From Candidatus Adamsella avium (GTDB lineage Bacteria > Cyanobacteriota > Vampirovibrionia > Gastranaerophilales > CAJFVJ01), in assembly GCA_904420445.1 (NCBI GenBank), contig CAJFVJ010000001.1, forward strand, positions 321,266-385,265: 64,000 bases of DNA, given 5' to 3'. The notes under the pieces were generated by a model that worked only from the letters and a program-made list of their open reading frames with translations, searched no databases and was not told the DNA's origin. Position numbers and translations under genes: made by a program. This document shows positions 51,323 through 59,503 of the stretch, piece after piece (within the stretch, counting starts at the first letter, position 1; each line of letters opens with the position of its first letter).

Positions 51323-52429
51323 ATGGACATTAATGGCAACATATTTCAAAATTTTCTTCTGACAAACAGAGCGGGAAGTATACGACCCAATCCGACAGGT
51401 CAAAATTCAGCTCCCTCAATCAACAGCCAGCCTGTAAAGGATGAGTTTGTCAGAACTTCCGATGCTCAAAAAATTACTCAAGTTGAAAGAACACCTGAGG
51501 AAGTTTATATCGAGCGCCTTTACAACGAAACATATGATGAAGTTATGGGGCTTATGCCTCCGATAGTCAAAGATTTGAATATCTCAAAACCGAAGCTTGT
51601 GTTCGAAAAAGATACTGACCCAAATTCGTTTACACTTGCTGCATATGATTTTAGAAAGAACACGCTCGATGTTTCGGAACATTTGATGAAAGAAAATATA
51701 TATTTGTATTATGAAAAAGATGGAACGCTCCCTATTATGTGTTATGGAGAAGAAGGTCTCAGAAAAACAATAATGTCCCAGGACGCTCCTTATGAAGGGA
51801 GAGTTGTAAAATTGAACGAAGAGGAGAAAGAACTTGTTGTGAAGTCAAGTTTTGCCCATGAACTCAGACATTGTGTTCAGGAGCATCTTCTTGCTTCGTG
51901 TGAAAATATTGGAGATGAAACAATAAAAATATATGATAAAAAGAATGCTAAAATTATAAACTTATATGATGAGCTAATATCTCTTGATGAGTCAATGTTG
52001 CAAGATGGCATTGAAACGGATGAAAACGGAAAAAGTATTGCTGAGAATCTTGCAAGACTGAAAAAAGAAAAAGAAGAAAGTATCAATGCGTATTATAAGA
52101 GTTACAAACCAAAGAAGATGTTAGATGAAAATACAATGTTGAAATTCAGCATTTTCCCTGATGATAACAAATATTTATCAGTGAAAGAACATTTTTTGGC
52201 AAATCTGAAGAACAAAATTGGAGGAACGGAAGATTCGGAAACAGAATATTATTCAGAACCTATGGAAATAGATGCATATAATTTTACATCGGAGTTTATT
52301 ATATACAGCGGGACAAAACCCGGTATAAGAAAAGATGTTTTAATCGGATTAGGTTTATCCCCAAGAATACAGTCTGACATGGGTTTTGAACATCTCAAAG
52401 AAAACGGATATCCGCCTTTGATAGAATAA
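51323..52429 (+). CDS. Zincin-like metalloprotease candidate
   Basis: 368 residues, no named family. Central motif SSFAHELRHCVQEHL carries HELRH, an HExxH zinc-protease signature. About 130 residues later, EPMEIDAYNF provides a possible third ligand and second-sphere residues, like the gluzincin pattern. The N-terminal 60 residues (MDINGNIFQNFLL ... RTSDAQ) are polar and unlike a signal peptide; similar MNI/MDI starts occur in other lineage proteins here. Between the motifs is a lysine-rich helical insertion. No ribosome site; AT-rich upstream. First gene after tRNA-Ser. Confidence 0.68.
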   Translation: MDINGNIFQNFLLTNRAGSIRPNPTGQNSAPSINSQPVKDEFVRTSDAQKITQVERTPEEVYIERLYNETYDEVMGLMPPIVKDLNISKPKLVFEKDTDPNSFTLAAYDFRKNTLDVSEHLMKENIYLYYEKDGTLPIMCYGEEGLRKTIMSQDAPYEGRVVKLNEEEKELVVKSSFAHELRHCVQEHLLASCENIGDETIKIYDKKNAKIINLYDELISLDESMLQDGIETDENGKSIAENLARLKKEKEESINAYYKSYKPKKMLDENTMLKFSIFPDDNKYLSVKEHFLANLKNKIGGTEDSETEYYSEPMEIDAYNFTSEFIIYSGTKPGIRKDVLIGLGLSPRIQSDMGFEHLKENGYPPLIE

Positions 52430-52444
52430 AAAAATCAGTTTGTG

Positions 52445-52510
52445 ATGAGCTTTGTATTCAGGTTTGTCAGGTCAAGGATAATGATTCTGTGCTTCATCAT
52501 ATCAGGGATT
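52445..52510 (-). other. Possible gene remnant or short peptide ORF
   Basis: On the minus strand a short frame reads MMKHRIIILDLTNLNTKLITN and stops. Its base composition is less AT-rich than the surroundings and looks coding-like, yet no ribosome site or homologue is evident. It may be what is left of a gene at the border of the accessory region. The rest of the 227-base gap holds only the tetR promoter. Confidence 0.25.
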
Positions 52511-52621
52511 AGGAGCTGTTTGTAAAGAAACACCGTAAATGATTATTTGTAACAGTTAAAATGACTATCAGAAGATTTTTAGGCAAATTTTAATTATTAC
52601 TATAAAAATATTTCTTACATC

Positions 52622-52650
52622 TTGAATAAATCAAACGTTTGTTTTATAAT
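52622..52650 (+). promoter_or_regulatory. tetR promoter with palindromic operator
   Basis: TTGAAT (52622-52627), 17 bases, TATAAT (52645-52650). The palindrome CAAACGTTTG (52632-52641), extended by AAA/TTT with one mismatch, sits in the spacer. The ATG at 52657 is about where transcription should begin and has no ribosome site, so the mRNA may be leaderless. Confidence 0.7.
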
Positions 52651-52656
52651 AAAAGT

Positions 52657-53280
52657 ATGAAACAGAAATTTGATGAAAATTCAAAAGAAAAAATTTTAAA
52701 TACCGCGATTAAACTCTTTGCTCAAAAAGGCTTTGACGGTACAAGTATAAGAGAAATTTGCAAAAGTGCAAATATAAACATTTGTATGATTTCTTATTAT
52801 TTTGGTGGCAAACAAGAATTGTATCAAGAAATAATTAGCAACTTGATAGAATCACAAAAAACTTATATGGAAAGTTTTTTGGATGTTAATGAAGATTTTT
52901 CTAATAAATCTAAAAAAGAACTTATTGAAAAACTTCAAACAGTCTTAGAAAAATTTATAGATTACTTTTATTCAAATATTTCAAATGATTTGATTGCATT
53001 CTTAGTTAAAGAACAACAAAAAAGTGATTTTGAAATAAAACCTCCTGCAATAATTTATTTAAGAAGATTAGTTGCCGCAATATTAGACAAACCGGCTAAC
53101 GACAAAGAGGTAATATTTAAAGTATTATTTTTAATATCACAAATAAATTCTCCTAAAATACTAACCACATTTTCGCTTAAAGTATTAAATCAGACAGAAT
53201 TTACAGATGAAGATATTCAAGTAATTAAAAATAATATCAAAACTTATGTGAAAGCAACTTTCGGAGATGTTGATGATTAA
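52657..53280 (+). CDS. TetR-family regulator of the efflux operon
   Basis: 207 residues. N-terminal TetR helix-turn-helix (ILNTAIKLFAQKGFDGTSIREI, then NICMISYYFGGKQELY; in part). The C-terminal ligand domain (about 75-205) resembles the CecR/YbiH-type DUF1956 group by position and context. First gene of an operon with TolC-, HlyD- and ABC-type genes, overlapping the next by 8 bases. Likely represses its own promoter through CAAACGTTTG; the ligand is probably a substrate of the pump. Confidence 0.87.
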   Translation: MKQKFDENSKEKILNTAIKLFAQKGFDGTSIREICKSANINICMISYYFGGKQELYQEIISNLIESQKTYMESFLDVNEDFSNKSKKELIEKLQTVLEKFIDYFYSNISNDLIAFLVKEQQKSDFEIKPPAIIYLRRLVAAILDKPANDKEVIFKVLFLISQINSPKILTTFSLKVLNQTEFTDEDIQVIKNNIKTYVKATFGDVDD

Positions 53281-54592
53281 AAAAATAATTTCTGCATTTA
53301 TTATACTAATTTGTTTAAGTCAAAGTGTTTTAGCTTACGATTATGCCAACTTGAATTTAGAATTTTTTAATAAATTCAATGATAATAATTTAAATTATTA
53401 TATAAATTCTGCACTGGAAAACAACCATGAATTAAAGAAAACTGAATATAGAGTCGAGCAGTATCGTCAGCAAGTGAAGTATTCTTTTTCTAAAGAATTG
53501 CCAACTTTTAGCGTTGGAGCAAATTATCTAGGGATACACACTCCTAAATTTGGAAGTTATGGGCTAAGTGATAACGCTTTTGTACTTCCTTTTGTCGCAA
53601 GTTATGAAGCTGATTTTTTATTAAAAAATAGGGATAAAACTAAAAGTTATAAAAAATCTTATGAAGCTGCAACTTATGAACAAAAAGCAGTGTATTTATC
53701 ACTTCTAAGTGATTTAGCGACTGTTTACACAAATATTTTGCAGTATGAGAATTTAATCCTTAACCAAAGAAAAATTGTATCTAACAATGAAAAGATTTTA
53801 TTACACAGCCAAAAATTATTTAATCGTGGAATAATATCAACAAGTGAATTGAATAATTCAAAAAAACAAGTTGAAGATTCAAAAACTCAATTAAATAAGT
53901 TAGAAAAAGAACAAAAAATTTTATTAATGCAACTGGCAATCCTTTCAGGAATTTCTCCAGAAAACATTAACGATTTAAAATATAGTAATCTCAACACTTT
54001 TGAATACAGTGGAGATATACCAAGTGAAATTGCATCAGATGTAATTTTTTCTCGCCCCGATGTAATGGCTGCTGAAGCAAAGTTAGAAAAAGCAAAAATT
54101 GATATTCGTGTTGCCAGAAAAGAATTTTTCCCACGATTTAATATAACAGGAGTTTGGGCATTTAACACTATATTCCCTGGAAATTTCTTTTCTTGGGAAT
54201 CTTCTTTAGCCTTACTTTTAGCGGGTGCAACTCAAGATATTTTCCAAGGCGGAAGAAAAGTTGCTAATTTAAGATTTCAAAAAGCAAAATATGAAGAACT
54301 TTTTGAAGATTACAAACAAACAGATTTAAACGCAATCAAAGAAGTAAACACAGCACTTTGTTTTGTTAAATATGATACCAATACAGAGAAAAACGTAAGA
54401 CAGAAATTATCTTATCAGAATACAAATTTCCAAAACGAGCAAAAGAAATATAACAGAGGAATAATTTCAGCTATTGAGATTTTAGAAATGGAAAACCAAA
54501 AGCTTGCAGTAGAAAATGAACTAACAAAAGCAAAAACACAAAAGTTAATTAATTATTTTACACTCTATAAAGCTGTTGGAGGTAAACTATGA
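53273..54592 (+). CDS. TolC-like outer-membrane efflux protein
   Basis: 439 residues with signal peptide (MIKKIISAFIILICLSQSVLA in part). Two OEP-type repeats of coiled-coil helices (about 60-230 and 255-435); GIISTSELNNSKKQVEDSKTQLN and RGIISAIEILEMENQKL are the paired motifs. It forms the outer-membrane channel, indicating a diderm envelope. Start ATG 53273, six bases after GGAG; an ATG at 53267 is the alternative. Overlaps the HlyD-like gene by 4 bases. Confidence 0.87.
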   Translation: MIKKIISAFIILICLSQSVLAYDYANLNLEFFNKFNDNNLNYYINSALENNHELKKTEYRVEQYRQQVKYSFSKELPTFSVGANYLGIHTPKFGSYGLSDNAFVLPFVASYEADFLLKNRDKTKSYKKSYEAATYEQKAVYLSLLSDLATVYTNILQYENLILNQRKIVSNNEKILLHSQKLFNRGIISTSELNNSKKQVEDSKTQLNKLEKEQKILLMQLAILSGISPENINDLKYSNLNTFEYSGDIPSEIASDVIFSRPDVMAAEAKLEKAKIDIRVARKEFFPRFNITGVWAFNTIFPGNFFSWESSLALLLAGATQDIFQGGRKVANLRFQKAKYEELFEDYKQTDLNAIKEVNTALCFVKYDTNTEKNVRQKLSYQNTNFQNEQKKYNRGIISAIEILEMENQKLAVENELTKAKTQKLINYFTLYKAVGGKL

Positions 54593-55452
54593 AAAAAATA
54601 ATACCTATAATATTGATTTTAGTAATACTTGTATCTACAGGAATATTCTTCATTCTAAAAAATAAGAAAAATCCTTTTGAGCTAACTTTGTACGGTAATA
54701 TTGAAATTCGACAAGTTGATTTGAGTTTCCAAGTTGCAGGACAAATTGAAAAAATGCTTAAAGAAGAAGGAGATACTGTAAAACAAGGGGAACTTGTTGC
54801 AAAATTAGATAATAAAGATTACAACGCTAATCTTACAAAAGCAGATGCAGAAGTTTCAAGAACTCTTGCACTATATAATGATGCAAAATCAAAATATGAA
54901 AGAAAAGCTCCTTTGTGCTCAGATAATACTGTATCCCAAATGGAGTGTGAAACTTTACTAAATACAAAAAACAAAGCTGATTCAGATTACAAAGCAGCTT
55001 TAGCTAATAAACAATTTACCAAAAACCAACTTGATTATACAAAGCTCTATGCTCCCGATGATGGTATTGTGACAGTAAGAGCTCAAGAACCTGGTGCAAC
55101 AGTTAATAAAAGTCAACCTATTTATACAGTTGCCAAAAACAAACCTGTATGGATTAGAACTTACATTAGTGAAAAAGATTTAGGTAATGTTAAATATGGA
55201 CAAAAAGTTCAGGTCTTAACAGATACAATCGATCCGAATACAAAGAAAAATAGAGAATATGAAGGGCAAATCGGATATATTTCACCTGTTGCGGAATTTA
55301 CACCAAAAACAGTTCAGACAACTGATTTAAGAACTGATTTAGTTTATCGTATAAGAGTTTATGTTGATAATATTGACGAATACTTGCGTCAAGGTATGCC
55401 TGTAACTGTTAAAATCAATTTGGATAACAAAAATGCAAACGGTAATAATTAA
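54589..55452 (+). CDS. HlyD-family periplasmic adaptor (YbhG-like)
   Basis: 287 residues. N-terminal membrane anchor (about 4-22), then biotinyl-lipoyl half motifs (DLSFQVAGQIEKML and LYAPDDGIVTVRAQEPGATV, in part) flanking a coiled-coil hairpin (about 80-150), then a beta-barrel domain. It links the inner-membrane ABC permeases to the TolC-like channel. Its 3' end overlaps the ABC gene by 20 bases. Confidence 0.9.
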   Translation: MKKIIPIILILVILVSTGIFFILKNKKNPFELTLYGNIEIRQVDLSFQVAGQIEKMLKEEGDTVKQGELVAKLDNKDYNANLTKADAEVSRTLALYNDAKSKYERKAPLCSDNTVSQMECETLLNTKNKADSDYKAALANKQFTKNQLDYTKLYAPDDGIVTVRAQEPGATVNKSQPIYTVAKNKPVWIRTYISEKDLGNVKYGQKVQVLTDTIDPNTKKNREYEGQIGYISPVAEFTPKTVQTTDLRTDLVYRIRVYVDNIDEYLRQGMPVTVKINLDNKNANGNN

Positions 55453-56914
55453 AAACTTAAATAAAAGTTTTGGAAATATACAAGCGATAAAAGACCTTTC
55501 ACTAAATATTGAAAAAGGCAAAATTACAGGTCTTATTGGTGCAGATGGTTCAGGAAAAACAACATTAATAAGACTTATTTCAGGCTTGTTAGTTCCTAAT
55601 AGTGGAGAAATTTCTGTCCTTGGGATTAATCCTGCAACAGAAAAAGAAAAGTTAAATCCTAAAATAGGTTATATGCCTCAAAAATTTGGATTATATGAGG
55701 ATTTAACAGTTGAAGAAAATTTGAAATTATATGCAGATTTAAAAAATCTTCCATACGATTTTGATAAACTTCTAAAATTCACCAAACTAGCACCATTTAC
55801 TGACAGACTGGCAGGAGCACTATCTGGTGGGATGAAACAGAAACTGGGATTAGCTTGCGCGTTGATGGGTAATCCTGAATTTTTACTTTTAGATGAGCCC
55901 TCTGTTGGAGTAGATCCTATATCAAGGCGTGATTTGATGGAAATGGTAAGGAATTTAATTTCACCGGAAACAACAGTTCTATGGTCAACTGCATATTTAG
56001 ATGAAGCTCATAGCTTTGATATTTCGGTTGTATTAGACAAAGGACAGGTTATTTATGATGGTACCCCTGAAGATTTAGCACCAACAACTCAAGAATTTGA
56101 GAATAAAGTAATTGAATTAATGGGAGGGTATAAAGAAATTCCTTCTCAAATTGCTGAAAATTATCCAGAATTAAAATCAGATATAGAATGTACTGTGCTG
56201 GCTGATAATTTAGAGAAAAAATACGGAAATTTTTATGCTGTAAAAAACAATTCTTTTTGTATAAATAGGGGAGAAATCTTTGGACTTTTAGGACCAAATG
56301 GAGCAGGAAAATCAACTTCTTTTAAAATGATGTGCGGACTAGCTAAACCTACATCAGGAACTGCAAAAATTATGGGGATAGATATTTTGAAAGAGCCAAG
56401 TAAAGCTCGTTCAAATCTTGGTTATATGGCTCAAAAATTTTCATTATATGGTAATTTAACTCTGCGACAAAATCTCGAATTTTTTGCATCAGTTTATGGA
56501 ATAAAATCAAAAAATAAGCAAAAAAAAGTAGATGAAATAATTGAAATTTTTAATTTTCAAGATGTTGAAAACCAAAAAGCTGACGATTTACCACTGGGGT
56601 TTAAGCAGAGATTATCTTTAGCCTGTGCAGTTATTCATAATCCGCCTATTTTATTTTTGGATGAGCCGACATCAGGAGTTGATGTAATCGCAAGAAAGGA
56701 ATTTTGGAATCATATAAAATCACTATCAAAAAAAGGGGTAACAATCCTTGTTACAACACATTTTATGGACGAAGCGGAATACTGTGATAAAATAAGCCTA
56801 TTTTATAAAGGTGAAACTATTGCAGTAGGAACACCACAAGAGTTAAAAACACAATCAGGTGCAAAAAATATGGAGGAAGCTTTTATCAATTTAATTAAGG
56901 AGAGTGAAAAATGA
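55433..56914 (+). CDS. ABC transporter ATPase with two nucleotide-binding domains (YbhF-like)
   Basis: 493 residues. Domain 1 (1-215): Walker A GADGSGKTT, signature LSGGMKQK, Walker B LLLDEPSVGVDP. Domain 2 (about 245-490): Walker A GPNGAGKST, Walker B LFLDEPTSGVD, but signature LPLGFKQR lacks the canonical SGG, so one of the two composite ATP sites may be weak. Domain order and lengths fit E. coli YbhF. Energises export through the two permeases that follow. 4-base overlap with the next gene. Confidence 0.92.
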   Translation: MQTVIIKNLNKSFGNIQAIKDLSLNIEKGKITGLIGADGSGKTTLIRLISGLLVPNSGEISVLGINPATEKEKLNPKIGYMPQKFGLYEDLTVEENLKLYADLKNLPYDFDKLLKFTKLAPFTDRLAGALSGGMKQKLGLACALMGNPEFLLLDEPSVGVDPISRRDLMEMVRNLISPETTVLWSTAYLDEAHSFDISVVLDKGQVIYDGTPEDLAPTTQEFENKVIELMGGYKEIPSQIAENYPELKSDIECTVLADNLEKKYGNFYAVKNNSFCINRGEIFGLLGPNGAGKSTSFKMMCGLAKPTSGTAKIMGIDILKEPSKARSNLGYMAQKFSLYGNLTLRQNLEFFASVYGIKSKNKQKKVDEIIEIFNFQDVENQKADDLPLGFKQRLSLACAVIHNPPILFLDEPTSGVDVIARKEFWNHIKSLSKKGVTILVTTHFMDEAEYCDKISLFYKGETIAVGTPQELKTQSGAKNMEEAFINLIKESEK

Positions 56915-58020
56915 AAACACTTTTTGCTCTGATAAAAAAAGAATTTCGTCAAATATTAAGAGATCCAAGCAGTATTATAATAGCTTTTATTTTGCCACTT
57001 ATTGCAATTTTAATTTACATGTACGGGATTAATTTGGATACTGTAAAAGTTACAATAGGGATTAAAAATGATGATGCAAATCCTGAAATCTCAACTCTTA
57101 TTAAATCTTTTGGGCACAGTAAATATGTAAAATCAAAAATTTATGATAATGAAAAAGAACTTCAAGAAGATATTGTCCGCTCAAAATTAAAAGGTGCAAT
57201 TATTATTCCAAACGATTTTTCAAAAAACTTATCAAATCGAAAACCTGCAGATTTTATAATTATAACAGATGGCAGTGAAGTAAATACAGCAAATTATGTT
57301 CAAAATTATGCACTTCAAATTACAAATCAATGGCTTGCAACAAGCAAATACAAAAATGCATCTACAATGCCGATTGTTACTCCAACAGTCAGAACTTGGT
57401 ACAATCAGGATTTGAATAGCCATTATTTTATTTTGCCAGGATCAATAGCAATTACAATGACGCTGATCGGAATATTGCTTACAGCTCTTGTAATTGCAAG
57501 AGAATGGGAACGCGGCACAATGGAAGCTCTTTTAACAACAAGAGTAAGGAAAATCGATATTGTATTAGGTAAATATATTCCATATTTTACACTTGGAATG
57601 TTATCTATGACCTTTAGTGTATTTATGTGTCTTGTTGTTTTTAAAATACCATTTAGAGGGAATCTTTTAATACTATTTTTTGTAAGCGGATTATTTTTAT
57701 TTACATCTTTAGGAATAGGCTTGTTAATTTCTTCAAAACTAAAAAATCAGTTTTTAGCAAGCCAGGTATCTTTAGGAATAGGCTTTTTACCTGCATTATT
57801 ACTTTCGGGGCTAATGTTTCCTATAAATTCAATGCCTTTAGTTTTTCAATATTTAACAATGATTTTACCGCCCAGATATTTTATAACTTTTATTGAAAGT
57901 GAATTTATGGCAGGTACGGTTTGGGAAATAGTTATCATAAATTCATTATTCCTATCTATTTTAGGTTTAATCCTTTTTGTAGCTGTTTATAAAAACACAG
58001 ATATGAGGCTCAATAAATGA
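56911..58020 (+). CDS. ABC-2 type permease (YbhS-like)
   Basis: 369 residues. One membrane helix at about 20-42, a large periplasmic domain (45-175), then five hydrophobic segments (about 175-365). EWERGTMEALLTTRVRK is the typical ABC-2 coupling segment after the second helix; GLMFPINSMP precedes the last ones. ATGA overlaps on both sides. Forms a heterodimer with the next permease. Confidence 0.9.
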   Translation: MKTLFALIKKEFRQILRDPSSIIIAFILPLIAILIYMYGINLDTVKVTIGIKNDDANPEISTLIKSFGHSKYVKSKIYDNEKELQEDIVRSKLKGAIIIPNDFSKNLSNRKPADFIIITDGSEVNTANYVQNYALQITNQWLATSKYKNASTMPIVTPTVRTWYNQDLNSHYFILPGSIAITMTLIGILLTALVIAREWERGTMEALLTTRVRKIDIVLGKYIPYFTLGMLSMTFSVFMCLVVFKIPFRGNLLILFFVSGLFLFTSLGIGLLISSKLKNQFLASQVSLGIGFLPALLLSGLMFPINSMPLVFQYLTMILPPRYFITFIESEFMAGTVWEIVIINSLFLSILGLILFVAVYKNTDMRLNK

Positions 58021-59126
58021 TAAAAGATGTTTTAAGAAGAGTTTTTGCTCTAATAAAAAAAGAATTTATAACTATTTGGAAAGATCCCAAAAGTCGAGGA
58101 ATTATTATTGCTTTACCATTATTGCAGCTATTTGTATTTTCAAATGCCATTACAATGGAAGTTAAAAATATTGATGTTGCAGTCTTAGATAGATCAAATA
58201 CTTACGAATCGAGAGAATTGCTATCAAGATTTGAAAATTCTCCAAGGTTTAGAAAGTTTTATTATGTAAATGACGAAAAAGTTTTAAAAGAAAAAATTGA
58301 TAATCAAAAAGTTCAACTTGGAATATATATAAACAATGATTTTTCAAAAAATATTAAAAATAAAAAAATGACTGATATTTTAGTAATTGCAGATGGTAGG
58401 CAAACCAATTCTGCATCTATCGCTTCAGCTTATGCCTCTCAAATTGTAAATGACTACAACAATGAAATTTCAAATACTACTCCTCAATTAAATCCTACAA
58501 TCAGAAATTGGTATAACCCTAATTTAGAATATCGTTGGTATTTGCTGACCGTTCTTGTAGCAATGCTTGCACTCGTTATAACATTATTGCTTACAGCCCT
58601 TTCTATCGCAAGAGAAAGAGAAATGGGAACTTTTGACCAGCTTATTGTAAGTCCATTAACTTCTTTTGAAATTTTATTAGGAAAAACAATTCCGCCATTA
58701 ATAATTGCACTGTCACTCACAACAATTATGACAACATTTGTAATCCTATTTTTTAAAGTACCATTTATAGGTTCGCCAATTTTATTTTTTACCGCAATTT
58801 TTGTATCGTTACTTTCAATCACCGGAGTTGGACTTTTTATATCATCAATATGTAAAACTCAACAGCAAGCAATTTTAGGGGTTATAACTTTTCAAATGCC
58901 TGCAATTTTGCTATCTGGTTTTATTTCGCCGATAGAAGATATGCCACAAATATTGCAATACCTAACCTACTTAAACCCTATAAGATTTTTTATGATATTA
59001 GTGCGTGGAATTTTCTTAAAAGGAATGAGTTTTGAAGATGTATTCTATAATTTAATCCCACTAATTATTATTGCAATTATTACCTTGAGTTTAGCTTCAA
59101 TGACATTCAAAAGAAAACTTGATTGA
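58017..59126 (+). CDS. ABC-2 type permease (YbhR-like)
   Basis: 369 residues, the paralogous partner of the preceding permease, with the same layout: helix at about 25-45, periplasmic domain, five further helices. REREMGTFDQLIVSPL is the coupling segment and SGFISPIEDMPQ matches the partner's GLMFPINSMP. Last gene of the tetR-tolC-hlyD-ABC unit. No clear terminator after it. Confidence 0.9.
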   Translation: MIKDVLRRVFALIKKEFITIWKDPKSRGIIIALPLLQLFVFSNAITMEVKNIDVAVLDRSNTYESRELLSRFENSPRFRKFYYVNDEKVLKEKIDNQKVQLGIYINNDFSKNIKNKKMTDILVIADGRQTNSASIASAYASQIVNDYNNEISNTTPQLNPTIRNWYNPNLEYRWYLLTVLVAMLALVITLLLTALSIAREREMGTFDQLIVSPLTSFEILLGKTIPPLIIALSLTTIMTTFVILFFKVPFIGSPILFFTAIFVSLLSITGVGLFISSICKTQQQAILGVITFQMPAILLSGFISPIEDMPQILQYLTYLNPIRFFMILVRGIFLKGMSFEDVFYNLIPLIIIAIITLSLASMTFKRKLD

Positions 59127-59458
59127 TTAAAAATAATCGGATTTAATTTACTTAAAATATCCAGTTTTATCCGTGTAAGTTATATCATAAGGGCAAAATA
59201 GGCAATAATATAAATTCATTGACAGTAATTGGACAAGAATGATTAATAAAAAAAATTATTTCAGACACTCAATATTCAAATATAAAACCACAAATAACTA
59301 ATAATTTTTGTACGTTTAGATATAATATTTTCTTAAAGTTCAGCTAAATTACTGTTAATTAACATGAAAAAACACTGTGGTTAAAGAAATTTATCCAAAA
59401 ATTAAAAAACTATATCCACACATAATATAACTTTTTTCAGTTTTGTATAAAAATATAT
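59127..59458. other. Gap between the efflux operon and the TerB cassette
   Basis: 332 bases, extremely AT-rich. I see no open frame of coding character, no tRNA and no intrinsic terminator with a convincing stem. Confidence 0.5.
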
Positions 59459-59487
59459 TTAACATGTTTGTAATACAATTATATAAT
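59459..59487 (+). promoter_or_regulatory. Promoter of the TerB-ATPase-helicase cassette
   Basis: TTAACA (59459-59464), exactly 17 bases, TATAAT (59482-59487). The palindrome TTGTA-A-TACAA (59468-59478) lies in the spacer and could be an operator. AGGAG follows at 59491-59495 and ATG at 59504, so the leader is very short. Confidence 0.65.
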
Positions 59488-59503
59488 AATAGGAGTGTGT
59501 TAA

